Positions 8,947 to 16,612 of a stretch of 64,000 nt of DNA are shown here, in pieces. The stretch lies in the NCBI RefSeq assembly GCF_003952165.1, contig NZ_RXFT01000005.1, positions 310,001 through 374,000 on the forward strand, given 5' to 3'. Each line of letters opens with the position of its first letter. The stretch's first letter is position 1. The position numbers and the translations under genes are program-made. The notes under the pieces are model-generated. The model made no database searches. It was not told the DNA's origin and was given only the letters and a program-made list of their open reading frames with translations. Source of the stretch: Variovorax guangxiensis (GTDB lineage: Bacteria; Pseudomonadota; Gammaproteobacteria; Burkholderiales; Burkholderiaceae_C).

Positions 8947-9954
8947 TCAGGCCTTGTAGAGCAGCGTGTCCACCGCGACCTTCTTCTCGAAGATGCCTTT
9001 CTCGGTGAACAGGTCGTAGAACTTCTGGAAGTACGCGACGTCGCTGGGCTTGAACTCGTTGTAGAGCATGTACGACGCGAGCGGCACCTCGGCGGTGAGC
9101 TTGCCTTCGATGGCGGTGTAGCCCTTCATGAACTGGCGTGCCTCGTCGGGCTTGCTGCGCACCAGCTCCACGCCGCGTGCGTAGGCGGCTATGTACTTCT
9201 TCGCGACCTCGGGGTTCTTCCTGATGAAGTCGCTGGTGAGGCTGGCCGCGCCGCCGTGCCACGGCGCCATCGGGTCGCCGAGGATGTACTTCGCGACCAC
9301 GCCGGCCTCGACGACGCGCGTGGTGCCGTTCATGCGGCCCACGGTGCCGGTGGGCTCCAGCGTGTAGCAGGCGTCGACCTGGCCCGCGACCAGCGCAGCC
9401 ACGTGCTGGCCGATGGGCAGCTCGCTCACGGTCGCGCCCTTGGCGCCCGCGCGCTCCAGCATGGTCTTGCACAGCGTGACGTTCTGGATGCCGGGGCCCG
9501 ATGCGACCTTCTTGCCGGCCAACTCGGCCACGGACTTGACGGGGCTGTCCTTGGCGACGATGAATTCGTCGAGCACGTACTTCGCGTTGCTCGGGTTGGT
9601 ACAGAAGATCTTGAACAGCCCTGGCTGCGCGATCTCGCCGATCGCGAGATTGGCGGAGCCCGTGCCGTTGGCGCTGCCGTCGCAGCGGCCCGCGAGCATG
9701 CCTTCCATCACCTGCTGCGCGCCGGCGAACTTCAGCGGCTCCACGTCCAGGCCGGCCTCCTTGAAGTAGCCCTTGTCGACCGCCGCGAAGAACGGCAGGC
9801 CGGCAGCCACCGGCCAGAAGCCGATGCGCAGCTTCGCAGCCGCGCCCTGCGCGCGCACGATGGCGGGCGCGGCCAGCACTGCCATGCCCGCGGCGCCGGC
9901 TTGCAGCAGCTGGCGTCGCCGGCGTGCGGCGGGAGAGTGTTGTTGGATGCTCAT
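8947..9954 (-). CDS. ABC transporter substrate-binding protein, NMT1/SsuA type
   Basis: Periplasmic binding protein of 335 residues. The N-terminus has a run of arginines (RRRRQLLQAGAAGM) and a hydrophobic core ending in IVRAQ, a probable Tat or Sec signal cut near residue 35. The mature start AKLRIGFWPVAAGLPFFAAVDKGYFKEAG is the typical NMT1/THI5-like opening, and FAGAQQVMEGMLAGRCDG is the next conserved block. This class takes up nitrate, sulfonates, taurine, pyrimidine precursors and, in the triazine context, possibly ring compounds. It lies 14 bp after the allophanate hydrolase stop and leads the importer genes. Confidence 0.88.
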   Translation of the reverse strand: MSIQQHSPAARRRRQLLQAGAAGMAVLAAPAIVRAQGAAAKLRIGFWPVAAGLPFFAAVDKGYFKEAGLDVEPLKFAGAQQVMEGMLAGRCDGSANGTGSANLAIGEIAQPGLFKIFCTNPSNAKYVLDEFIVAKDSPVKSVAELAGKKVASGPGIQNVTLCKTMLERAGAKGATVSELPIGQHVAALVAGQVDACYTLEPTGTVGRMNGTTRVVEAGVVAKYILGDPMAPWHGGAASLTSDFIRKNPEVAKKYIAAYARGVELVRSKPDEARQFMKGYTAIEGKLTAEVPLASYMLYNEFKPSDVAYFQKFYDLFTEKGIFEKKVAVDTLLYKA

Positions 9955-9968
9955 CGGAACTCCTCTGA

Positions 9969-11699
9969 TCAGTTGGAACTCGGGGTGGCGCGGCTCGCGA
10001 CGTAGGCGCGCCAGCCGCCGTGATGGCTCACGTCCTGCGCGCCGTCCAGCGCGTGGCCTTCGCAGATGAAGCCCTTCACCCAGCTGCCGTCGGCCAGCTC
10101 CACGCTGCCGAGGCCCAGCGGCGGCGGGATCAGCGCGAGGAAGCTGCCGACCTGCGCGAGCGGCACGGCCCACACTTCCAGCGCGATGGTTGCGCCCTCC
10201 TCGCCTTCGGCCACGCGACGCAGTCCGGGCTTGGGCGGCACGGTGCCCGGCAGCGCGTGCAGCCTGTAGGCGGGCGAGGTGGTGGTGGCGCGCACCAGGG
10301 TGGCGCCGCGCTCGGTCAGTTGGCTGTTGAGCGGCATGCCCGAGAGATGCGCACCGACGACGGCGATCGGCAAGGTGCCGGCACCCGCCGCCGCGAGCCC
10401 CGGAATCGCACGCGGCGGCGGCAGAGGCTCGCCGGTCGCGCCCTGCGCAAGGCCGGTGGCGTGATGGAAGCGCTGGCCCAGCTCGGCGAGTGCGAGATCG
10501 CTGCCGCAGGGGCCGATCAGCGTGATGCCGAAAGGCAGGCCATCCGCGCGCAGGCTGCTGGGCACCGAGAGCGCGGCGTAGTCGAGCAGGTTGACGAAGT
10601 TGGTGTAGGCGCCGAGGTTGCGGTTGAGCGCGACCGGATCGGCGCGCATCTGCTCGCGCGTGTAGTGCGTGGGCGCGGTGGGCACGAGCAGCAGGTCGAT
10701 GTCGCGCCACATCGGCTCGACTTTCTGCGCGATGGCGCGCAGCCTGGTCTGGGCGTCGAACACGTCGGCTGCGCTGTAGCCCTGTCCGCTCGCGAGGATG
10801 CCGCGCACGGGCTCGACGACGTCGTCGGCATGCGCGTCGAAGAACTCGCGCACCGCGGCGTAGCGCTCGGCGACGAGCGCGCTTTCGTAGAGCATGGCGG
10901 CCGCTTCCGCGAGCGGCGCGTAGGCGATGGTGACGGGCGTGCCGCCCATGGCGAGCAGCCGCGCGACCGCGTCGCCGAAGGCCTGCTCGGCGGCGGCATC
11001 GCCGAAGAAGCTCAGCCGGTCGGGCACGCCGAAGCGGAAGCGCGCGGGCAGCGGCTCGCGGCGCAAGTCGATCTCGCGGGAGTACGGATCGCGCGCGTCG
11101 TGGCCGGCGGCTGCGAGCAGCACGTCGACCGCGGTGGCGACGGTGCGCGCGAAGATGGAGACGCAGTCGGCGCTCTGCGCGGCGGGCACCACGCCGAAGG
11201 CGCTCAGCAGGCCGCGCGAAGGCTTCAGGCCGACGATGTTGTTGAGCCCGGCCGGCACGCGGCCGGAGCCGGCGGTGTCGGTGCCCAGGGCGAAGTCGGC
11301 CTCGCCCGTGGCCACCACACAGGCCGAGCCCGAACTGGAGCCGCCCGATACATAGCGCGCGTCGAAAGCGTTGGGCACCTCGCCATAAGGAGAGCGGGTG
11401 CCGTTCAGGCCGCAGGCGAACTGGTCGAGATTGGTCTTGCCGGCCAGCAATGCACCGGCTTCGAGCAGGCGCTGCACCACGGTCGCGTGCACCTCGGGCA
11501 GGCGCTCGAAGGCCGGGCAGGCGGCGGTGGTGGGCACGCCGGCCACGTCGATGTTGTCCTTGACAGCGAAGCGCAGGCCCGCGAGCGGCAGGGCGAAATC
11601 CAGCGCCACGGCGGCGTGCGTGTGTGCCACAGGCGAGGCGAACCTGGCGATCCAGGCCGCTTCTGGCGTTCCGCTTTTCGGGTTTTCTTCGTGCACCAT
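9969..11699 (-). CDS. atzF: Allophanate hydrolase (AtzF/DUR1-like amidase)
   Basis: Cytoplasmic enzyme hydrolysing allophanate to ammonia and CO2, the last step of biuret, cyanurate or urea-amidolyase pathways. With the chosen start it has 576 residues: an amidase-signature domain with Lys47 in FAVKDNIDVAG, VSGGSSSGSACVVATG near 117-132 and nucleophile Ser145 in GTDTAGSGRVPA, followed by the C-terminal domain specific to allophanate hydrolases (GSVELADGSWVKGFICEG near the end). It is the first gene of the 12-gene operon. Starts are also possible at 11717 and 11744; 11699 was chosen because GGATG lies upstream and homology begins after it. Two-domain architecture separates it clearly from AtzE. 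Confidence 0.9.
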   Translation of the reverse strand: MVHEENPKSGTPEAAWIARFASPVAHTHAAVALDFALPLAGLRFAVKDNIDVAGVPTTAACPAFERLPEVHATVVQRLLEAGALLAGKTNLDQFACGLNGTRSPYGEVPNAFDARYVSGGSSSGSACVVATGEADFALGTDTAGSGRVPAGLNNIVGLKPSRGLLSAFGVVPAAQSADCVSIFARTVATAVDVLLAAAGHDARDPYSREIDLRREPLPARFRFGVPDRLSFFGDAAAEQAFGDAVARLLAMGGTPVTIAYAPLAEAAAMLYESALVAERYAAVREFFDAHADDVVEPVRGILASGQGYSAADVFDAQTRLRAIAQKVEPMWRDIDLLLVPTAPTHYTREQMRADPVALNRNLGAYTNFVNLLDYAALSVPSSLRADGLPFGITLIGPCGSDLALAELGQRFHHATGLAQGATGEPLPPPRAIPGLAAAGAGTLPIAVVGAHLSGMPLNSQLTERGATLVRATTTSPAYRLHALPGTVPPKPGLRRVAEGEEGATIALEVWAVPLAQVGSFLALIPPPLGLGSVELADGSWVKGFICEGHALDGAQDVSHHGGWRAYVASRATPSSN

Positions 11700-11830
11700 C
11701 TTCAGGCATCCAAACATGTGTACAAGTTGAGATGCAAGCGGCATGCCAGCGCAAGCGCACCGTGGCGCAGATCGGAATCGTGCGGGGATTGGCCCGCTCC
11801 CCTCGGGTTTTTGGCTCCCTCCCCCGGGCT

Positions 11831-11950
11831 TGGCTCCCTCTCCCCTCGGGGAGAGGGTTGGGGTGAGGGCAGGTGCGGAAGATGAAGCGCGACTCTTATC
11901 TAGAGGCCGTAGCCCTCACCCCCGCCCTCTCCCCACGGGGCAGAGGGAGT
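11831..11950. repeat. Pair of inverted palindromic elements between the M48 protease and atzF
   Basis: Two related elements face each other. The left one contains a perfect 10-bp stem hairpin, ccctctcccc-tc-ggggagaggg at 11836-11857, followed by ttggggtgagggc. The right one, 11912-11947, is its near reverse complement (gccctcacccccgccctctc) and has its own hairpin at 11925-11947 with one bulge. The arms 11851-11870 and 11912-11931 match at 18 of 20 positions, so they could pair into one large structure. It lies downstream of the M48 gene and upstream of atzF, where it may stop read-through into the ureide operon. It resembles short intergenic repeats common in proteobacterial genomes. Confidence 0.75.
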
Positions 11951-11958
11951 CATGCAAG

Positions 11959-12822
11959 TCAGCTCTTCCTTGCGTCGCGGTAAAGCTTCTCGACCTTCGG
12001 CAGGTTCGCTTCGAGCTTCGAGATGCGGTCTGGACCGCTCGGGTGCGTCGAGAGGAAGCTCAGGCCGCCCTGATTCCTGGACGCCGTGGCCATCTTCTGC
12101 CACAGCGAGACCGACGCCTTCGGGTCATAGCCCGCCCGCGCCGCCAGTTCGAGCCCCACGAGATCGGCCTCTGTCTCGTCGCTGCGGCTGAACTTGAGGG
12201 TGATGAGCTGCGTGCCGGCGCGCGCGGCCAGGTCGCCTACCTGCCCCCAGCCGAGCAGCTGCGCACCGATGGAGAGCGCGGCGCCCGTGCCCGCGCTCTT
12301 GGCCAGGCGGGCGCGTGCATGCTCGCGCAGGGCGTGGGCCATCTCGTGGCCCATCACCATCGCGACCTCGTCGTCGGTGAGCTTCAGCTGGTCGAGGATG
12401 CCGGTGAAGAAGGCGATCTTGCCGCCGGGCATGCAGAAGGCGTTGATCTGCTTGCTGCCGATCAGGTTGACCTCCCACTTCCAGTCTCGGGCGCGCGAAT
12501 TCCACGGCATCGCGAACGGAATGAGCCGCCTGGCGATGGCCCGCAGGCGCTGCAGCTGCGGATTGCTCTCGCCCGCGAGCGCCCCCTTGGCGCGTGCCTG
12601 CTCGAGCAGCTGGCCGTACTGCTGCACGCCGGCCGTCTCGATCTGCTCGACCGGCACGATGTTCCGGGCCACCGAGGCCTTGCCCACGTCGACCTGCGCC
12701 AGGGCCGGCTTCGCGAGAACCGCGCCGGCCGCCGCCAGCAGGAAGGCTCGCCGCGGATGCCACGCGGAAGCTGCGGAGGGGGCGGGAACGTCGGTGAAGG
12801 GGCGATCGCATCGTGTGCACAT
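11959..12822 (-). CDS. M48 family zinc metalloprotease, exported
   Basis: Probable periplasmic or membrane-associated protease of 287 residues (BepA/LoiP/Oma1-like family M48) involved in envelope quality control. A twin-arginine-like leader HPRRAFLLAAAGAVL precedes ALAQ near residue 43. The zinc site is HEMAH at 159-163 with the third ligand in ETEAD at 216-220; the Gly-rich segment AFCMPGGKIAFFTGIL is the conserved beta edge before the motif. No TPR domain follows, so it is shorter than BepA. It is transcribed away from ampG, with about 77 bp between the starts, and ends at the inverted-repeat pair. Confidence 0.9.
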   Translation of the reverse strand: MCTRCDRPFTDVPAPSAASAWHPRRAFLLAAAGAVLAKPALAQVDVGKASVARNIVPVEQIETAGVQQYGQLLEQARAKGALAGESNPQLQRLRAIARRLIPFAMPWNSRARDWKWEVNLIGSKQINAFCMPGGKIAFFTGILDQLKLTDDEVAMVMGHEMAHALREHARARLAKSAGTGAALSIGAQLLGWGQVGDLAARAGTQLITLKFSRSDETEADLVGLELAARAGYDPKASVSLWQKMATASRNQGGLSFLSTHPSGPDRISKLEANLPKVEKLYRDARKS

Positions 12823-12899
12823 AGGAGCGGGATGATAGGAACAAATGAAGACAAGAAGCCCGGGAACCCGGGCCGTCGCTCATGGACAATCCAGGGCAC

Positions 12900-14267
12900 A
12901 TGTCCGCCTCGCCCGCAGAAACCCCCACGCCCACCTCACCGCCCTGGCGCGACGCGCTGAAGGTCTACCTGGAGCCCGCCACCCTGCGCATGCTGGCGCT
13001 GGGCTTCTCGGCCGGGCTGCCGCTGCTGCTGGTGCTGGGCACGCTGAGCTTCCGGCTGCGCGAAGCGGGCATCGACCGCACCACCATCGGCTACCTGAGC
13101 TGGGTCGGGCTGGCCTACGGCTTCAAGTGGGTCTGGGCGCCGCTGGTCGACCGGCTGCCGCTGCCGCCGCTCACCACCTTGCTGGGACGCCGCCGCGGCT
13201 GGCTGCTGCTGGCGCAGTGCATGGTCATCGCCGGGCTGGCGGGCATGGCGGTCAACGATCCGCGCCACGGGCTCACACCGCTGGTGTGGTGCGCGCTGCT
13301 GGTGGCCTTCGGCTCGGCCACGCAGGACATCGCGCTCGACGCCTTCCGCATCGAATCGGCCGAGGCACGCAAGCAGGCCGCGCTGGCCGCCGCCTACCAG
13401 ACAGGCTACCGGCTCGCGATGATCTGGGCCGGCGCCGGCGTGCTGTGGGTCGCGGCCTGGGCCGAGGTGGCGCCCGCTGCAGCGGCCACGGGCGCGGCGG
13501 CCTATCAGAACGGCGCCTGGAAGACGGCCTACCTGGTCATGGCGGCATCGATGGCCATCGGCGTGGTCACGGTGCTGCTTTCGCCCGAGCCGGTGCCGGG
13601 CGCCATGCCCAAGGCCCGGACCGCCGCCGAATGGCTGCGCAACGTGCTGATCGAGCCCTTCGCCGATTTCATACGCCGCTACAAATGGCAGGCGGTGCTG
13701 ATCCTCTCGCTGATCGCCATCTACCGCATCAGCGACGTGGTGATGGGCATCATGGCCAACCCGTTCTACGTGGACATGGGCTTCACCAAGGACCAGGTGG
13801 CCTCGGTCAGCAAGATCTACGGCGTGATCATGACGCTGGCGGGCGCCTTCGTCGGCGGCGTGCTGTCGATGCGCCTGGGCGTGATGCGCGTGCTGATGCT
13901 CGGCGCCGTGCTCAGCGCCGCCAGCAACCTGCTCTTCGCCTGGCTGGCCACGCGCGGGCACGACCTGACTGCGCTGATCGCGGTGGTCTCGGCCGACAAC
14001 CTGGCCGGCGGCATCGCCTCGGCGGCGTTCATCGCCTACCTGTCGAGCCTCACCAACATCAGCTACTCGGCCACGCAGTACGCCCTTTTCAGCTCGCTGA
14101 TGCTGCTGCTGCCGAAGTTCCTGGCCGGCTACTCGGGTGCCTTCGTCGACGCCTACGGCTACAGCAGCTTCTTCGTCGGCACCGCCCTGCTGGGCGCGCC
14201 GGTGCTGTTGCTGGTGGCGCTGGCCTCGCGGCTGACGGCGACCACAAGCCCACAGGGCCGTCAATAG
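12900..14267 (+). CDS. ampG: AmpG-type muropeptide MFS transporter
   Basis: Inner-membrane permease that imports anhydromuropeptides released during cell-wall turnover, feeding peptidoglycan recycling and, where present, beta-lactamase induction. The protein has 455 residues and about 12 spans. The first segment LRMLALGFSAGLPLLLVLGTLSFRLREAGI is highly typical of AmpG, as are SWVGLAYGFKWVWAPLVDR and GSATQDIALDAFRIE. An in-frame ATG at 12882 is possible, but 12900 has AGGG at 6 nt. It is divergent from the M48 protease gene. Length is close to the shorter AmpG forms of beta-proteobacteria. Confidence 0.9.
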   Translation: MSASPAETPTPTSPPWRDALKVYLEPATLRMLALGFSAGLPLLLVLGTLSFRLREAGIDRTTIGYLSWVGLAYGFKWVWAPLVDRLPLPPLTTLLGRRRGWLLLAQCMVIAGLAGMAVNDPRHGLTPLVWCALLVAFGSATQDIALDAFRIESAEARKQAALAAAYQTGYRLAMIWAGAGVLWVAAWAEVAPAAAATGAAAYQNGAWKTAYLVMAASMAIGVVTVLLSPEPVPGAMPKARTAAEWLRNVLIEPFADFIRRYKWQAVLILSLIAIYRISDVVMGIMANPFYVDMGFTKDQVASVSKIYGVIMTLAGAFVGGVLSMRLGVMRVLMLGAVLSAASNLLFAWLATRGHDLTALIAVVSADNLAGGIASAAFIAYLSSLTNISYSATQYALFSSLMLLLPKFLAGYSGAFVDAYGYSSFFVGTALLGAPVLLLVALASRLTATTSPQGRQ

Positions 14268-14429
14268 GGCCTGGGCCTTATAGGAAACGGCCGACGGTGC
14301 GCGGGCCGCGCAACTGGTAGGCTGTGCCGGTATACATTCGTTTCTTTCAATTTTCTTTCCCCGCCGCGCGCCTCGCTTCCTGCCGGCGTCCATCGTCCGC
14401 CTGACCGACAGCCCAACACCTACAAGATC

Positions 14430-15632
14430 GTGCCGTCCCGAATTTCTCCTCTTCAGATAAGTGCCTACACGGCCACCAGCGCCGTCGGTGTCGGCAAGGA
14501 AGCGCTGGCCGACGCGCTCGCGCAGTCGCGCAGCGGGCTGCGCGCCAACGATTTCGGCGACGCGCCGCTGCCCACCTGGATCGGCCGCGTCGAAGGCGTC
14601 GAGGAGGTCCGGCTCCCCGAATCGCTCGCGCAGTGGGACTGCCGCAACAACCGGCTGGCCTGGATGGGCCTGCAGGCCGACGGCTTCATCGATGCCGTGG
14701 CCGCGGCGCGCGAGAAATACGGCGCATCGCGCATCGCGCTGGTGCTGGGCACCTCCACCGCGAGCATCGGCGAGACCGAGCTGGCGTACACGCAGCTCGA
14801 CGCGCAGGGCATGTTCCCGCCCGGACAGCGCCGCCCCGAGGTGCACACACCGCATTCGCTTGCCATGTTCGCGCAGCAGCTGCTGGGCATCAGCGGACCC
14901 AGCGAAACGATTTCCACCGCCTGCTCGTCCAGCGCCAAGGTGTTCGCCTCGGCCGAGCGGCTCATTCGCCTGGGCCTGGCCGACGCGGCCGTGGTCGGCG
15001 GGGCCGACACGCTGTGCGGCAGCGTGCTGTTCGGCTTCAACTCGCTCGAACTTGTATCGAGCGAGCCGTGCCGGCCCTTCGACGCCGCGCGCAAGGGCAT
15101 CAGCCTGGGCGAGGCCGCGGGTTTCGCGCTGGTCGAGCGCGTGCAGACCGGCGCCGATGCCGCGCCGCTGCATTTGCTGGGCTACGGCGAAGCGAGCGAC
15201 GCGCATCACATGTCGACGCCCCACCCCGAGGGCCTGGGCGCCGAGCGCGCGCTCGACGAGGCGCTGGCGCGCGCCGGCCTCGAACCCGAGGCGATCGACT
15301 ACATCAACATGCACGGCACCGCGAGCCAGAAGAACGACGAGGTCGAGGGTGCGCTGGTGGCGCGCCGCTTCCCGGCACGCACGCACGCCAGCTCGACCAA
15401 GGGCTTCATGGGCCACACGCTGGGTGCGGCGGGCATCGTCGAGGCGGTCATCAGCCTGCTGGCGATCGAGCGCGGCCTGATGCCGGGCACGGTCAACACG
15501 CACACGCTGGACGAGGGCTTCGGCCCGCAGATCCGGCTGGAGCCCGCGCACGGCGAAGTGCGCTATGCGCTGAGCAACTCCTTCGGCTTCGGCGGCAACA
15601 ACTGCTCCCTCGTTTTCGGCAAGGCGGCATGA
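14430..15632 (+). CDS. Beta-ketoacyl-[ACP] synthase, FabF-like (aryl-polyene/polyketide type)
   Basis: Ketosynthase condensing malonyl-ACP with an acyl chain. The 400-residue protein has the full Cys-His-His set: Cys165 in ISTACSSSAK, His in NMHGTAS, and His in STKGFMGHTLGAAG; NSFGFGGNN is the conserved C-terminal loop. Start is GTG at 14430. A TATACA box at 14331 may belong to its promoter. The next gene overlaps by 4 bp and encodes a chain-length-factor-like partner, the usual pairing in aryl-polyene and related pigment clusters. No other genes of such a cluster (dehydratase, ACP, ketoreductase) are nearby, so the pair stands alone. Primary fatty-acid FabF is unlikely given the short, divergent N-terminus and the partner. 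Confidence 0.85.
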   Translation: MPSRISPLQISAYTATSAVGVGKEALADALAQSRSGLRANDFGDAPLPTWIGRVEGVEEVRLPESLAQWDCRNNRLAWMGLQADGFIDAVAAAREKYGASRIALVLGTSTASIGETELAYTQLDAQGMFPPGQRRPEVHTPHSLAMFAQQLLGISGPSETISTACSSSAKVFASAERLIRLGLADAAVVGGADTLCGSVLFGFNSLELVSSEPCRPFDAARKGISLGEAAGFALVERVQTGADAAPLHLLGYGEASDAHHMSTPHPEGLGAERALDEALARAGLEPEAIDYINMHGTASQKNDEVEGALVARRFPARTHASSTKGFMGHTLGAAGIVEAVISLLAIERGLMPGTVNTHTLDEGFGPQIRLEPAHGEVRYALSNSFGFGGNNCSLVFGKAA

Positions 15633-16495
15633 ACGACATGAACCAGGCCGCTTCCAAGCCCCCCACCCTCTACATCGAAGGCCCCGCCTTCTGGACTCCC
15701 ACGCTGCCTGGCTGGGACGCCGCCCGTGCCGCCTTCCGCGGCGAAGGCGCGCTGGCCGATCCGCCCGCGAAGCGCCCGTCGCCGCAGGTGCTGGCCCCGG
15801 CCGAGCGCCGCCGCGCGCCCGACACCGTGGCGCTGGCGCTCGAAGTGGCGGCCGCCGCCCTTGCCGGCTCGGGCCGCAACGCGGCCGACGTGCCCTGCGT
15901 GTTCACGTCGGCGCACGGCGACCTGTCGATCAACGACTACATGTGCAGCACGCTCGCGAGCGATCCGAAAGGGCTGTCGCCCACCAAGTTCCACAACTCG
16001 GTGCACAACGCGGCCGTGGGCTACTGGACCATCGGCACCGGCTGCATGGCGGCAAGCAACGCGGTCTCGGCCTACGAGCACAGCTTCGCCTCGGGCCTGC
16101 TGGAGGCGGCCGTGCAGTCCGCCTGCGACCAGGAGCCCGTGCTGCTGGTGGGCTACGACACCCCCACCCTGGGCGCGCTGACTTCCGTCACCGACAGCCG
16201 CGGCCTGCTTGCGGTGGCGCTGGTGATCGCAAGCGAACCCGGCGAGCGCACCGTGGCGGCGCTCGACTGGTCGCTCGTCAGCGAAGACGGCAAGGCTGTG
16301 GCAGCCACGCCGCCGCGCTCCGAAGCCGCGAAGTCGCTGGCCGAGATCAACCCCATGGCCCAGTCGCTGGGCCTCTTCGAAGCGCTGGCACATCTGGATG
16401 ACGGCAATGTCGGCGGCGTGGGCTCGCCGGTCGACCTGCCGCTTTCCGCCACCCTGTCGCTGCGGCTGCAGTTGCGGCCGTTCGCACGGGGCTGA
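15629..16495 (+). CDS. Beta-ketoacyl synthase chain length factor-like protein
   Basis: A 288-residue protein of the N-terminal ketosynthase half-fold family (ketoacyl-synt_2). Recognisable blocks are TLYIEGPAFWTPTLPGW at the start, VPCVFTSAHGDLSINDYMC near 90-110 and SVHNAAVGYWTIGTGCMAASNAVSAYE near 125-150. Such proteins accompany FabF-like ketosynthases in aryl-polyene and flexirubin-type clusters, where they are thought to set chain length. It lacks the second half with the catalytic histidines, so it is probably not an independent enzyme. The ATG overlaps the ketosynthase stop by 4 bp, implying translational coupling and a heterodimer. Confidence 0.8.
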   Translation: MNDMNQAASKPPTLYIEGPAFWTPTLPGWDAARAAFRGEGALADPPAKRPSPQVLAPAERRRAPDTVALALEVAAAALAGSGRNAADVPCVFTSAHGDLSINDYMCSTLASDPKGLSPTKFHNSVHNAAVGYWTIGTGCMAASNAVSAYEHSFASGLLEAAVQSACDQEPVLLVGYDTPTLGALTSVTDSRGLLAVALVIASEPGERTVAALDWSLVSEDGKAVAATPPRSEAAKSLAEINPMAQSLGLFEALAHLDDGNVGGVGSPVDLPLSATLSLRLQLRPFARG

Positions 16496-16561
16496 GCCCA
16501 CGGCCACTGCAACCGGCGCTATGCTTTTCGCAGCATGGCCGGTTGACAGGGGTTGCCGAGG

Positions 16562-16576
16562 TTTACCCAACTTTAC
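16562..16576 (-). promoter_or_regulatory. Perfect CpxR-box (GTAAA-N5-GTAAA) upstream of the response regulator
   Basis: Read on the minus strand the sequence is GTAAA GTTGG GTAAA, an exact match to the enterobacterial CpxR recognition motif of two GTAAA half-sites 5 nt apart. It lies 36 nt before the ATG of the OmpR-family regulator at 16613. A TTGACA hexamer sits just upstream at 16543-16548. Position and symmetry suggest autoregulation of the two-component operon. Confidence 0.65.
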
Positions 16577-16612
16577 GGAGCGTTCAAGCCCTCTTGCTCC
16601 CGGTGGACGACC

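Noticed and set aside
8947-11760. Minus-strand frame of 937 codons that joins the allophanate hydrolase region to the binding protein
   Set aside because: Only the last 335 codons, from the ATG at 9954, are the binding protein; the upstream part is out of frame with the amidase and is Arg/His-rich shadow.
12936-15551. Minus-strand open frame of 871 codons opposite ampG and the ketosynthase
   Set aside because: Antisense to two well-supported genes, with His/Gln/Arg-rich filler sequence and no motif.
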